From assembly GCF_001545075.1 (NCBI RefSeq), contig NZ_FCOB02000001.1:357074-421073 (forward strand): a stretch of DNA of 64,000 bases, given 5' to 3'. The translations under genes and the position numbers were made by a program. This DNA comes from Caballeronia ptereochthonis. Its GTDB lineage: Bacteria > Pseudomonadota > Gammaproteobacteria > Burkholderiales > Burkholderiaceae. Positions 19,838-27,759 of this stretch are shown one piece after another (the first letter of the stretch is position 1; each line of letters opens with the position of its first letter). The notes beneath the pieces were generated by a model. The model saw nothing but the letters and a program-made list of their open reading frames with translations, had not been told where the DNA came from and did no database searches.

Positions 19838-21054
19838 TATGCCTTCGAATGTAGCGCAGTCCCGGACTCGTCCGGCGGGTTCGGCTGCGAGTTTGGCGGA
19901 GAATCGGGCTGGGAAGCGGCCTGTGAAGCAGCCTGTGAAGCGGGCTGCGGGTTCGATTGATTCGCCGCAACGGCGCCAGGCGTGCTTTCGCTATTGGCTG
20001 CGGCCGACGCATCGGACGCCGGAGCATTCGCATCGGCCGCGCGCGCGGAGGGCGCATTCTCTTCCATCGCGCGCACCAGGCGTTCCAGCACGCCATTTTT
20101 GACGGCATCATACCCGCGTTTGATAGCCCACTCAAACCCGAAGGCCTCAGCCGAGCCGTGGCTCTTGATGACGAGTCCGCGCAGGCCCAGCAACGCCGCG
20201 CCGTTATATTGCGCGGGATCGACACGCTTCTTGAAACGCTTGAGCACGGGCAGCGCAACGAGCGCCATCAGCTTGGAGGCGAACGAGCGGCTGAACTCTT
20301 CCTTGATCATGTCGGCGAGCATCTTCGCGAGACCTTCCGAGGTCTTCAGCGCGACATTGCCGACGAAGCCGTCGCACACGACGACATCCGTCGTGCCCTT
20401 GTAGATGTCGTTGCCTTCCACGTTGCCGTAGAAGTTCAGCGTGCTCGCGCGCAGGAGCTCGCCCGCGCGCTTGATCGTTTCGTTGCCCTTGATGACTTCT
20501 TCGCCGATATTGAGCAGGCCGATGGTAGGCCGCTCGCGGCCTTCGATCGCCGACACCAGCGCGTGGCCCATCTCGGCGAACTGCAGCAGGTGTTCGGGTT
20601 CGCAATCGACGTTCGCGCCGAGATCGAGAACGGTCGTATAGCCCTTCTGACTCGGCATGGCGAAGGCGATGGCCGGGCGCTCGATGCCGGCAAGCGTCTT
20701 CAGCACGTAGCGGGACACCGCCATGAGCGCGCCCGTATTGCCCGCGGAAATGCAGGTCTGCGCCTTGCCGTCCTTCACGAGGTTGAGCGCGACGCGCATC
20801 GACGAGTCTTTCTTCTTGCGCAGCGCGACCTCGACCGGGTCGTCCATCGCGACGACTTCGGTCGCCGGAACGACGGTCAGGCGAGGCTCGTCGAGGGCCT
20901 TCAACTTCTTGAGCTGAGCGCGGACAGGCTGCTCGAGACCGACGAGCATCAGATGCGCGTCGGGATGCGAGCGCACGAAATTGACGGCAGCGGGAACGGT
21001 CACGGCCGGACCGTGGTCGCCTCCCATGCAGTCGATGGTGATCTTTACAGTCAT
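19837..21054 (-). CDS. plsX: Phosphate acyltransferase PlsX with low-complexity tail
   Basis: A 405-residue enzyme making acyl-phosphate from acyl-ACP for phosphatidate synthesis. The N-terminus MGGDHGP (after KITIDC) and [10 protein letters not shown] are diagnostic. The last ~70 residues are Ala/Ser/Pro/Gln/Asn-rich with repeated ASQ and NSQP-type units, beyond the ~345-residue core, and are probably disordered. It lies 138 bases downstream of rpmF and is coupled to fabH. Confidence 0.96.
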   Translation of the reverse strand: MTVKITIDCMGGDHGPAVTVPAAVNFVRSHPDAHLMLVGLEQPVRAQLKKLKALDEPRLTVVPATEVVAMDDPVEVALRKKKDSSMRVALNLVKDGKAQTCISAGNTGALMAVSRYVLKTLAGIERPAIAFAMPSQKGYTTVLDLGANVDCEPEHLLQFAEMGHALVSAIEGRERPTIGLLNIGEEVIKGNETIKRAGELLRASTLNFYGNVEGNDIYKGTTDVVVCDGFVGNVALKTSEGLAKMLADMIKEEFSRSFASKLMALVALPVLKRFKKRVDPAQYNGAALLGLRGLVIKSHGSAEAFGFEWAIKRGYDAVKNGVLERLVRAMEENAPSARAADANAPASDASAAANSESTPGAVAANQSNPQPASQAASQAASQPDSPPNSQPNPPDESGTALHSKA

Positions 21055-21192
21055 GGAACGCGACGAATTTCGGGCACAAAAAAGCGGCAGTGAAATGCCG
21101 CCTTCTCGTCGTACCGGGAAAGTGTCAAGAGCGAGTTGCGCCCGCGTGCCCGCGGAACGGTTTCAGCGGGCGCATCGGGCGTCGATGAACGC

Positions 21193-21372
21193 TTAGTCGT
21201 TCTTCGTCTTGACGACTTTCTTGCCACGATAGTAGCCGTTCGGGCTCACGTGGTGGCGCAGATGCACTTCGCCCGTGCTCGGCTCGACAGCCAGCGGAGC
21301 CCCGCTGAGGAAGTCGTGGGAACGGTGCATGCCGCGCTTCGACGGCGACTTCTTGTTTTGCTGAACTGCCAT
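21193..21372 (-). CDS. rpmF: 50S ribosomal protein L32
   Basis: A 59-residue ribosomal protein read directly from the sequence. It begins [20 protein letters not shown] and contains the family block [17 protein letters not shown]. Betaproteobacterial L32 often lacks the zinc cysteines, and none is present here. The yceD-rpmF-plsX order is conserved, linking ribosome and lipid synthesis genes. Confidence 0.97.
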   Translation of the reverse strand: MAVQQNKKSPSKRGMHRSHDFLSGAPLAVEPSTGEVHLRHHVSPNGYYRGKKVVKTKND

Positions 21373-21491
21373 GACTACTCCAGAAAAATTTTGCGAATTC
21401 TAACACAGCCCGATCCGCCGACAGCCCTCGGCCGTTCGGCCATCGGGTGGGCACATCGCGCCACCAGTTTGTTGCGTGCTACGAAACCATT

Positions 21492-22115
21492 TCAGTGCTT
21501 CTTGTCGTCGGAGCCGCCCTTTTTGAGCTTCTCCAGCGCGGCAAACGGATTCGGCTTTTCTTCCTCTTCCTGCGCACCGCCTTCATCCGACTCGTCGTCC
21601 GCGCTGCCCTGAAGCAGGCTTTCATGCACCTCGGGACACACGTTGTGCTTGGGCACGAGCGGCAAGGACAACAACAACTCCTCTTCGATCAAGTCGACGA
21701 GATCGAACTGGCGCGAGCCCACGATCACTTCGACTTCATCGTCGTCGAGCGGATATTCGTCCGCCTCTTCCTCCGTCGCCACGATCCGATACGTCGCATC
21801 GACATCGAGATGCTGCGAATACGGCGAAAGGCAGCGCTGGCACATGAGCCACACCGAACCGTGCACCGCCAGGCGCAGATACGGCTGCGGCGCCTCGGTG
21901 CCGTCGTCCTGCAGTTCCGGCTGGGTCGAGCCCTCGGCCTGCCAGGTGAACACGGTATCGCGGTCTGGCGCATCCGCCGGCACTTCGGCTAACATGCGCG
22001 GCATCTGCGACAAGCGCAGCGCGCCGGCTGCCTGCCTGCCGCTCTTGGCGAATTCGTAAACGTCGAGCGCGCGCAGATCGGCGGGGCTCACAGGTTTGCC
22101 AGGATTCTGAGTCAT
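21492..22115 (-). CDS. yceD: YceD/DUF177 family protein
   Basis: A 207-residue protein of the YceD family, which accompanies rpmF and is implicated in 23S rRNA accumulation in bacteria and plastids. The central WLMCQRCLSPY block holds the CxxC (CQRC), and VCPEVHESLLQ is a further block. The C-terminal tail is very acidic, then PNPFAALEKLKKG. A second Cys pair is reduced to the single Cys in HNVCP. ATG of MTQNPGKP was chosen. It is the first gene of the fatty acid block. Confidence 0.9.
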   Translation of the reverse strand: MTQNPGKPVSPADLRALDVYEFAKSGRQAAGALRLSQMPRMLAEVPADAPDRDTVFTWQAEGSTQPELQDDGTEAPQPYLRLAVHGSVWLMCQRCLSPYSQHLDVDATYRIVATEEEADEYPLDDDEVEVIVGSRQFDLVDLIEEELLLSLPLVPKHNVCPEVHESLLQGSADDESDEGGAQEEEEKPNPFAALEKLKKGGSDDKKH

Positions 22116-22353
22116 GTGCGCTCCTGCTTGGCAGCCTTGCGTGGTTAGTGCTTCCGGTGAGCGATCAGTATGCACCGCGATGCCGCCTCCGGGCAGCGTG
22201 GCTTGCCCGAATTTGCATCGAGCCGGCATTCGTGCTTTCTAGCTGCTTCCTGGCCAGTTTGGCGTTGGAAAGCGGCTTCCAGCGGGCTCATCAGCGTCCT
22301 CATCGGCATCGAAGGGGCATGGCGCCAGCGCACGTACCGATGAAAAGCCCAGT

Positions 22354-22382
22354 ATCATATCGGCTTTATTCTTTCGAGTCAA
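22354..22382 (-). promoter_or_regulatory. Sigma-70 promoter for yceD-rpmF-plsX-fab
   Basis: On the minus strand TTGACT (22377-22382) and TATGAT (22354-22359) are separated by exactly 17 bases. This would give a leader of about 230 bases before yceD. Confidence 0.75.
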
Positions 22383-22442
22383 ATACTTAAGGGTGCGGTC
22401 GAAGGCCATCGTTTTTTTATTCATTTTTGCTGATTTCACTCC

Positions 22443-23087
22443 ATGTCCGAGGCTACAAACCCGTCACCACGCACGCCGCGCCTGATTCTGGCGTCCAGTT
22501 CACCGTATCGGCGCGAGTTGCTCGAACGTCTGCGCGTGCCGTTCGATGTCGTCACGCCCGACATCGACGAAGCGCCGCTCGCCGGCGAGACGCCCGAGGC
22601 GACGGCCGTGCGTCTCGCGATCGCCAAGGCGCGGGCCGCAGCCGGGCGGATCGCGGGGAACGCGGATGTGCTCGTGATCGGCTCCGACCAGGTCGCGACC
22701 TTCGATGGCCGGCAGATCGGCAAGCCGGGCACGCACGAAAAAGCCGTCGCGCAGCTTCAGGCAATGCGCGGCCGCAGCGTCGAATTTCACAGCGCGCTGT
22801 GCCTGTTCGACAGCCGCACGGGGAACGTGCAATCCGCCGATATCGTCACGCGCGTGCGCTTTCGCCACTATTCCGACGCGCAGATCGAGGCCTATCTGCG
22901 CGCCGAAACGCCCTATGACTGCGCGGGCAGCGCCAAATCCGAAGGTCTGGGCATCGCGCTCCTGGACGCGATCGCATCCGACGACCCCACGGCGCTCGTC
23001 GGCCTGCCGCTCATCGCGCTGAGCGGCATGCTGGAGACCGCCGGATTTCCGGTTCTGGGGGCGGCATGGGCGGTGTTCTCTATCTGA
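22443..23087 (+). CDS. Maf-family nucleotide pyrophosphatase (YceF type)
   Basis: A 214-residue house-cleaning pyrophosphatase. LASSSPYRRELLERL at the N-terminus is the Maf signature with the YceF-type PYRR variant, linked in E. coli to 7-methyl-GTP hydrolysis. IGSDQVATFDG holds the catalytic Asp, and KPGTHEKA follows. It is divergent from yceD-rpmF, as yceF is in E. coli. Its 3' end overlaps the next gene by 22 bases in another frame, so coupling is likely. Confidence 0.92.
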   Translation: MSEATNPSPRTPRLILASSSPYRRELLERLRVPFDVVTPDIDEAPLAGETPEATAVRLAIAKARAAAGRIAGNADVLVIGSDQVATFDGRQIGKPGTHEKAVAQLQAMRGRSVEFHSALCLFDSRTGNVQSADIVTRVRFRHYSDAQIEAYLRAETPYDCAGSAKSEGLGIALLDAIASDDPTALVGLPLIALSGMLETAGFPVLGAAWAVFSI

Positions 23088-23785
23088 TCCCGAACACCCT
23101 GGGCGACGGCGACGCCGCCGCGCTCGCGCACGTTCTGCCCGAACCGGTACGCGCGCAGGCGGCCGCACTCGCGTACTACATCGGCGAGAACGCGAAGACG
23201 ACGCGCGCCTTCCTGAAAAAAGTGGGTACGGAGCGGCCGATCCAGGAAATCGAGGTGCGCGAACTGAACGTCAACACGCCGCCGGGCGAGATCGACAAGC
23301 TGCTCGCGCCGATTCTGGCGGGTACGGACGCCGGCCTCGTGTCGGAAGCCGGCTGCCCCGCCGTCGCCGATCCCGGCGCGCTGCTCGTGCGGCGCGCGCA
23401 CCAGCGCGGGGTGAAGGTGGTGCCGTTCGTCGGCCCGAGCTCGATCCTGCTCGCGCTGATGGCCTCGGGCATGAATGGCCAAAGCTTCGCGTTCAACGGC
23501 TATCTGCCCGTCGATGCCGCCGAGCGCGGCAAGCGCCTGCGCGAACTGGAGCAACTGTCGCGCAAGGCCAATCAGACGCAGATCTTCATCGAGACGCCCT
23601 ATCGCAACCGCGCGATGCTCGACACGCTCGTGGCGACGTGCGCGCCGTCGACACTGATCTGCGTCGCGGTCGATCTGACGCTGCCGGGCGAAACCATCGT
23701 CACGCGCACGGCGGCGGACTGGAAGAAGCAGTCCGCGCCGGACCTGCACAAGCGCCCGGCGATCTTCCTGCTGCTGGCGTCGTGA
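23066..23785 (+). CDS. Tetrapyrrole-methylase-family SAM methyltransferase (RsmI-related)
   Basis: A 239-residue protein. GVLYLIPNTLGDGD at the N-terminus, GLVSEAGCPAVADPGALLV for the SAM loop and VPFVGPSSILLALMASG are typical of the RsmI-like branch of the tetrapyrrole methylase family. RsmI itself methylates the 2'-O of C1402 in 16S rRNA, but this shorter branch lacks the C-terminal extension and its substrate is not proven. It ends 3 bases before the convergent sppA. Confidence 0.85.
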   Translation: MGGVLYLIPNTLGDGDAAALAHVLPEPVRAQAAALAYYIGENAKTTRAFLKKVGTERPIQEIEVRELNVNTPPGEIDKLLAPILAGTDAGLVSEAGCPAVADPGALLVRRAHQRGVKVVPFVGPSSILLALMASGMNGQSFAFNGYLPVDAAERGKRLRELEQLSRKANQTQIFIETPYRNRAMLDTLVATCAPSTLICVAVDLTLPGETIVTRTAADWKKQSAPDLHKRPAIFLLLAS

Positions 23786-23788
23786 GCG

Positions 23789-24778
23789 TCAGCGCAACTG
23801 GAGCTTGCCGCCGAGCGTGAGCGCGCGCACGGCGGCGTCTCCAACCGACGCGCCGAAGCGCCGCACCACGCGCTCGCTGATGCTTTCCTTCTGCGTGTAA
23901 TCGACGATCTCCGGCTGCTTGATGATTTCGCGCGCGACATAGTTCGCGTCGCCGAAATCGTCGGCGAGACCGAGTTCCACGCTCTTCTCACCCGTCCAGA
24001 ACATGCCGGAGAACAGCTCTGGATCATCCTTCAGACGTTTGCCGCGCCCCTGCTTCACTGCGTCGATGAACTGTGTGTGGATCTGGTCGAGCATGGCCTG
24101 CGCGTGCGCGACCATCTGCGGCGTTTCCGGGGAAAACGGGTCGAACGCGCCCTTGTTCGCGCCCGACGTGTGCATGCGGCGCTGCACGCCGAGCTTGTCC
24201 ATCAGGCCGGTGAAGCCGAAGCCGTCCATCAGCACGCCGATCGAGCCGACGATGCTCGCCTTGTTGACGTAGATCTTGTCCGCCGCCGCCGCGACGTAAT
24301 AGCCGCCCGACGCACACATGTCGTCGACGACGACAAAGAGCGGCGTCTTCGGATATTTCGCGCGCAGCCGCCGGATCTCGCCATTGATGATGCCCGCCTG
24401 CACCGGACTGCCGCCCGGGCTGTTGATGCGCAGGATCACGCCTGCGGTGTTCTCGTCCTCGAACGCGCTCCGCAGCGCATCGTCGATGTTGTCGGCGCTC
24501 GCATCGCCGTTCGCGGCGATCTCGCCTTGCAGGTCGATGAGCGCCGTGTGCTTGCCCGCCTTCGCGACGCGATCGCCGGTGAAATCGAACACGCCCCAGG
24601 CGATCAGCGCGACCACCGCGAGGAACAGGAACCGGAAGAAAATGCGCCAGCGCCGCGCGGCGCGTTGCTCGCGGATCGCGGCCAGCGCGATGCGCTCGAG
24701 CGCCTCGCGCTCCCAGTTTTCGTTGCCGCGCGCGGGCGGACGGGACTCGGCCCGATCGGGCGGAAAATTGTCGGACAT
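23789..24778 (-). CDS. sppA: Signal peptide peptidase SppA, short form
   Basis: A 329-residue inner-membrane serine/lysine protease degrading cleaved signal peptides. One membrane segment spans about 46-65. NSPGGSP (119-125), then CASGGYY with Ser157, and ANKG with Lys209 are present. The 52-residue Ser-Lys spacing equals that of the Bacillus subtilis enzyme (S147/K199). Length fits single-domain SppA rather than the 618-residue E. coli form. Convergent with the methyltransferase gene. Confidence 0.92.
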   Translation of the reverse strand: MSDNFPPDRAESRPPARGNENWEREALERIALAAIREQRAARRWRIFFRFLFLAVVALIAWGVFDFTGDRVAKAGKHTALIDLQGEIAANGDASADNIDDALRSAFEDENTAGVILRINSPGGSPVQAGIINGEIRRLRAKYPKTPLFVVVDDMCASGGYYVAAAADKIYVNKASIVGSIGVLMDGFGFTGLMDKLGVQRRMHTSGANKGAFDPFSPETPQMVAHAQAMLDQIHTQFIDAVKQGRGKRLKDDPELFSGMFWTGEKSVELGLADDFGDANYVAREIIKQPEIVDYTQKESISERVVRRFGASVGDAAVRALTLGGKLQLR

Positions 24779-24803
24779 GCGTCGTCTTGTTGTCGAGAAA
24801 GTA

Positions 24804-25202
24804 TCAGGCGGGGCGCAATGCGTCGTCCGGCATCCAGAAAACCGAGCGGCCTTCCGGCGTGTCGCGCTCCTCGACCGTCACGGGCCGCAGGCGCGCGCCG
24901 CGGCACGGACCACCCACGCATTTGCCGGTGTCGGGCTCGTAGATCGCCCCGTGCGTTGCGCACATCAAGTATAGGCCCGAGCTCTCGAAGAACTGGCCCT
25001 CGACCCAGTCGAGCTCCATCGGCACATGCGCGCAGCGGTTCAGATAGCCATACGGCTTGCCGTCGTAGCGCACGAAGAACACGACCGCGTCGCCGCTCGC
25101 TTCCGTCGCAGGCATGCGGACGCCCGCGCCGCCATCGACCAGATCGTCCGATGCGCACACGCGCACCGCGTCGCTCTGCGCCATCGCCGCCGGCTCGCTC
25201 AT
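24804..25202 (-). CDS. Rieske [2Fe-2S] protein
   Basis: A 132-residue single-domain ferredoxin-like protein. Cluster ligands are visible as CAH (Cys57, His59) and CATH (Cys81, His84). No oxygenase or reductase partner is adjacent. Its ATG overlaps the stop of the upstream phosphatase gene (ATGA), and sppA follows after 25 bases, suggesting a rluC-phosphatase-Rieske-sppA operon. The electron-transfer partner is unknown. Confidence 0.9.
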   Translation of the reverse strand: MSEPAAMAQSDAVRVCASDDLVDGGAGVRMPATEASGDAVVFFVRYDGKPYGYLNRCAHVPMELDWVEGQFFESSGLYLMCATHGAIYEPDTGKCVGGPCRGARLRPVTVEERDTPEGRSVFWMPDDALRPA

Positions 25203-25858
25203 GCGTGCTCCCGCAGCCAGCCGGAGAGCGACGCGACGCTGTCCGCGCAGAACTGCGGCTTGAGCGCCGCGAGCGAATCCGCCGGATGCGCGCCGTACGC
25301 GACGCCCACGCCCGCCGCGCCGGCGTTGATCGCCATCTGCAGGTCGTGCGTCGTGTCGCCGATCATCACGGTGCGCGAAAGATCCTGGCCGAGCTCGCGG
25401 GTGAGCTCCTGAAGCATCGCGGGATGCGGCTTCGAGAAGGTCTCGTCGGCGCAGCGCGTGCCGTCGAACGCGCTCGTGAGGCGCGACTGGTCCAGCGCGC
25501 GATTCAGCCCGACGCGGCTCTTCCCCGTCGCCACCGCGAGGAAATAGCCTTCGTCGCGCAATTCCTGCAGCAGCTCGCGCACGCCGCCGAACAGCTCGGT
25601 TTGCTGGCCCATCGTCAGGAAATGGAAGCGATAGCGTTCGGCGAGGCGCGGGTACTCGGACGGATCGAGCGTCGGCGCGCAGATCTGCAGCGCGTCCTTC
25701 AGGCCGAGGCCGATTACATAGCTCGCGGATTCATCGGCCGGAACCGGCAGCCCGAGGTCGCGGCATGCGGCCTGGATGCTGCGCGTGATGTGCACCGTCG
25801 AATCCATCAACGTGCCGTCCCAGTCAAAAACGATCAGATCAAATTGCTTCCGCGCCAT
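25199..25858 (-). CDS. HAD-superfamily hydrolase (phosphoglycolate phosphatase-like)
   Basis: A 219-residue haloacid-dehalogenase-fold phosphatase. Motif I FDWDGTLMDS (nucleophile in DWDGT), motif II in VATGKSR, motif III lysine in FSKPHPAM and motif IV in GDTTHDLQMA are all present, with a helical cap after motif I. The substrate cannot be fixed from sequence; Gph-like phosphatases act on 2-phosphoglycolate. It starts right at the rluC stop. Confidence 0.9.
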   Translation of the reverse strand: MARKQFDLIVFDWDGTLMDSTVHITRSIQAACRDLGLPVPADESASYVIGLGLKDALQICAPTLDPSEYPRLAERYRFHFLTMGQQTELFGGVRELLQELRDEGYFLAVATGKSRVGLNRALDQSRLTSAFDGTRCADETFSKPHPAMLQELTRELGQDLSRTVMIGDTTHDLQMAINAGAAGVGVAYGAHPADSLAALKPQFCADSVASLSGWLREHA

Positions 25859-26872
25859 TTAACGGGTCTCGCTCGGGTCTTGGTTCGATTGCTTGAGCTG
25901 CTCGATGAAGCGCCGGCATTCGGCGGGCAGCGGCGCTTCGAGTTGCAGCGGCTCGCCGGTTGCCGGATGCGTGATCTTCAGACGATAGGCGTGCAGGAAC
26001 ATGCGCTTCAACGACGGTTTCGCGCTCGGACGCGCCAGTTCCTTGTTCAGCGCGAAGTCGCCGTACTTGGCGTCGCCCGCGATCGGCAGGCCGATGCTCG
26101 CCATATGCACGCGGATCTGGTGCGTGCGGCCGGTTTTCAGTTCCGCCTCGACCCACGCGTAGTCGCCCCAGCGCTCGATCAGATTGAAGACCGTATGCGA
26201 CGGCAGTCCGTTTTCCTGGATGCGCACGCGCCGCTCGCCGTCCGCCGCGACATATTTGTGCAGCGGCGCCTTCACGATGCGCCGGCGGCCCCAGTCGGCA
26301 TGCCAGTCGCCGTGACCGAGCGCGTAATAGCGCTTGTCGACGCGATTCTCGCGAATCTGCTCATGAAGATCGACAAGGGCGGCGCGCTTCTTCGCGAGCA
26401 TCAGCACACCCGAGGTCTCGCGATCCAGCCGATGCACCAGCTCGAGGAATTTGGCGTGCGGCCGCGCGTTGCGCAGCTGCTCGATCACGCCGAACGCGAC
26501 GCCGCTGCCGCCGTGCACCGCGACGCCCGAGGGCTTGTCGATGACGATCAGGTGGTCGTCCTCGAAGAGAATCGGGAATTCGGCGGCCGGCGCGTTCGAC
26601 GAGACCGGCGCCTCGTCCGGCTGCGCCACGCGAATCGGCGGCACGCGCACGAGATCACCCTGCTCCAGCCGATAGGCCGCATCGATGCGGCCCTTGTTCA
26701 CGCGCACTTCGCCGCTGCGGAGAATACGGTAAATATGGCTTTTGGGAACGCCCTTGCAGACTCGCAGCAAAAAATTGTCGATTCGCTGACCAGCGGCAGT
26801 TTCGTCGATTTCGATCATCGACACCTGTTCGCTCGCGACCTGCTTATGGGATGTTTTGCCTAACTCATTCAT
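25859..26872 (-). CDS. rluC: 23S rRNA pseudouridine synthase RluC
   Basis: A 337-residue RluC/RluD-type enzyme that forms pseudouridine in 23S rRNA (955, 2504 and 2580 in E. coli). An N-terminal S4 RNA-binding domain (AGQRIDNFLLRV ... SHIYRILRSGEVRVN) is followed by the catalytic HRLDRETSGVLML with the essential Asp. The ATG of MNELGK has no ribosome site; an internal ATG at 26818 preceded by AGGTG is an alternative. It is divergent from rne, with which it shares a short promoter region; in E. coli rluC is also next to rne. Confidence 0.93.
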   Translation of the reverse strand: MNELGKTSHKQVASEQVSMIEIDETAAGQRIDNFLLRVCKGVPKSHIYRILRSGEVRVNKGRIDAAYRLEQGDLVRVPPIRVAQPDEAPVSSNAPAAEFPILFEDDHLIVIDKPSGVAVHGGSGVAFGVIEQLRNARPHAKFLELVHRLDRETSGVLMLAKKRAALVDLHEQIRENRVDKRYYALGHGDWHADWGRRRIVKAPLHKYVAADGERRVRIQENGLPSHTVFNLIERWGDYAWVEAELKTGRTHQIRVHMASIGLPIAGDAKYGDFALNKELARPSAKPSLKRMFLHAYRLKITHPATGEPLQLEAPLPAECRRFIEQLKQSNQDPSETR

Positions 26873-26884
26873 TCTGAATATAAT
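26856..26884 (+). promoter_or_regulatory. Candidate sigma-70 promoter of rne
   Basis: TTGCCT (26856-26861) and a perfect TATAAT (26879-26884) are spaced 17 bases apart just before the divergent rluC start. Transcription from about 26891 would give a leader of about 870 bases. Confidence 0.65.
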
Positions 26885-26890
26885 TTGCGA

Positions 26891-27759
26891 GCAGTCTGAA
26901 AAGACCGAAGCTTTGGATCAAGCAATGGCCGTGATTTGTCAGACTGTACAGGTGCAAGCGATAAACCATCATTTTACTTGCGCCCAGGGTCGGTTGCTCA
27001 CCCGGAAAATCGAGCGACGAGTTGCACGCACGGCGATATCACCGGCAGGGACGGAGCCCACAGGCGCGTTCGGTCGAGTCGATCGCCGGTCGGTAACGGA
27101 TTTTTGGTCAAAAAGAATTTTATCGGCGAGAAGCGACGGCGCCCGGCGAAGAAGCCGGCTGCCAGCCTGAATCGGTCCTGCCATCGGGTGGGAGAAATAG
27201 GCAAATCGACGCTCGCCGGTTTTGCGAACAACTAACGGCGAAAATCGCTGCTGCGCTGATTCCTGCGAAGCGCGACGACGCCGCAAAGAGGCGAGACACC
27301 TGGCCGCCAGCCGATGGGAGCAATCGAGCCCGCGGCGGCGCCGGCGCGGTATGGCAGCATGGAGGATCGGTCGCGAAGCATCGCGCCGGTTTGCGCGAGA
27401 CCGCTCTTCTCCGCAGCCACCGTTGGGAGGAATCAGGCTCTGTTGCAAAGAGCGCGGATCGGTTCGGCGCGTCTATTTTGAGACGCGGAGCCGCTGCGCC
27501 GCCGTTCATCCTCGCCACGCGCCGCGCGGCTCCCGGCGCCTCGCCGTTGCTTCGCATGCGCCCCACGGCAAGGCCGCCCCATCGGCGGCCGAAGCCTGCT
27601 TTCGGCAATTCTCCCGCCAGAAGTCCCGCTCCAGCGTGCTTTGTGACAACACACAAAAAAGCGTGGCACGCCCACCTTCCCGCTTCGCGCGCGTGACGTT
27701 TTCCGTCACCGACGCCGATTCGCTTGACGAGGGATGCGGAGCCGCTCTGGAGCCGTTTC
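26891..27759 (+). promoter_or_regulatory. rne: Long 5' leader of rne with repeated TGGGAGNAAT
   Basis: No convincing gene lies in this stretch; the open frames are arginine-rich shadows. It contains three copies of TGGGAG-N-AAT (27189-27198, 27315-27324, 27424-27433), about 110-126 bases apart. The second and third are preceded by related sequence (GCGAAGC ... GCGAGAC ... GCC). A partial inverted copy (ATTCTCCCGCC) lies near 27608. RNase E mRNA in E. coli is autoregulated through its 361-base leader, so a structured regulatory leader is plausible. No known riboswitch consensus was recognised. Confidence 0.5.

Noticed and set aside
24077..26863. A 928-codon plus-strand open frame
   Set aside because: Antisense to sppA, the Rieske, HAD and rluC genes, all of which have clear motifs; Arg/His-rich composition.
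26891..27759. Known riboswitch in the rne leader (cobalamin, glycine)
   Set aside because: The expected conserved boxes were not found; only the TGGGAG-N-AAT repeats stand out.
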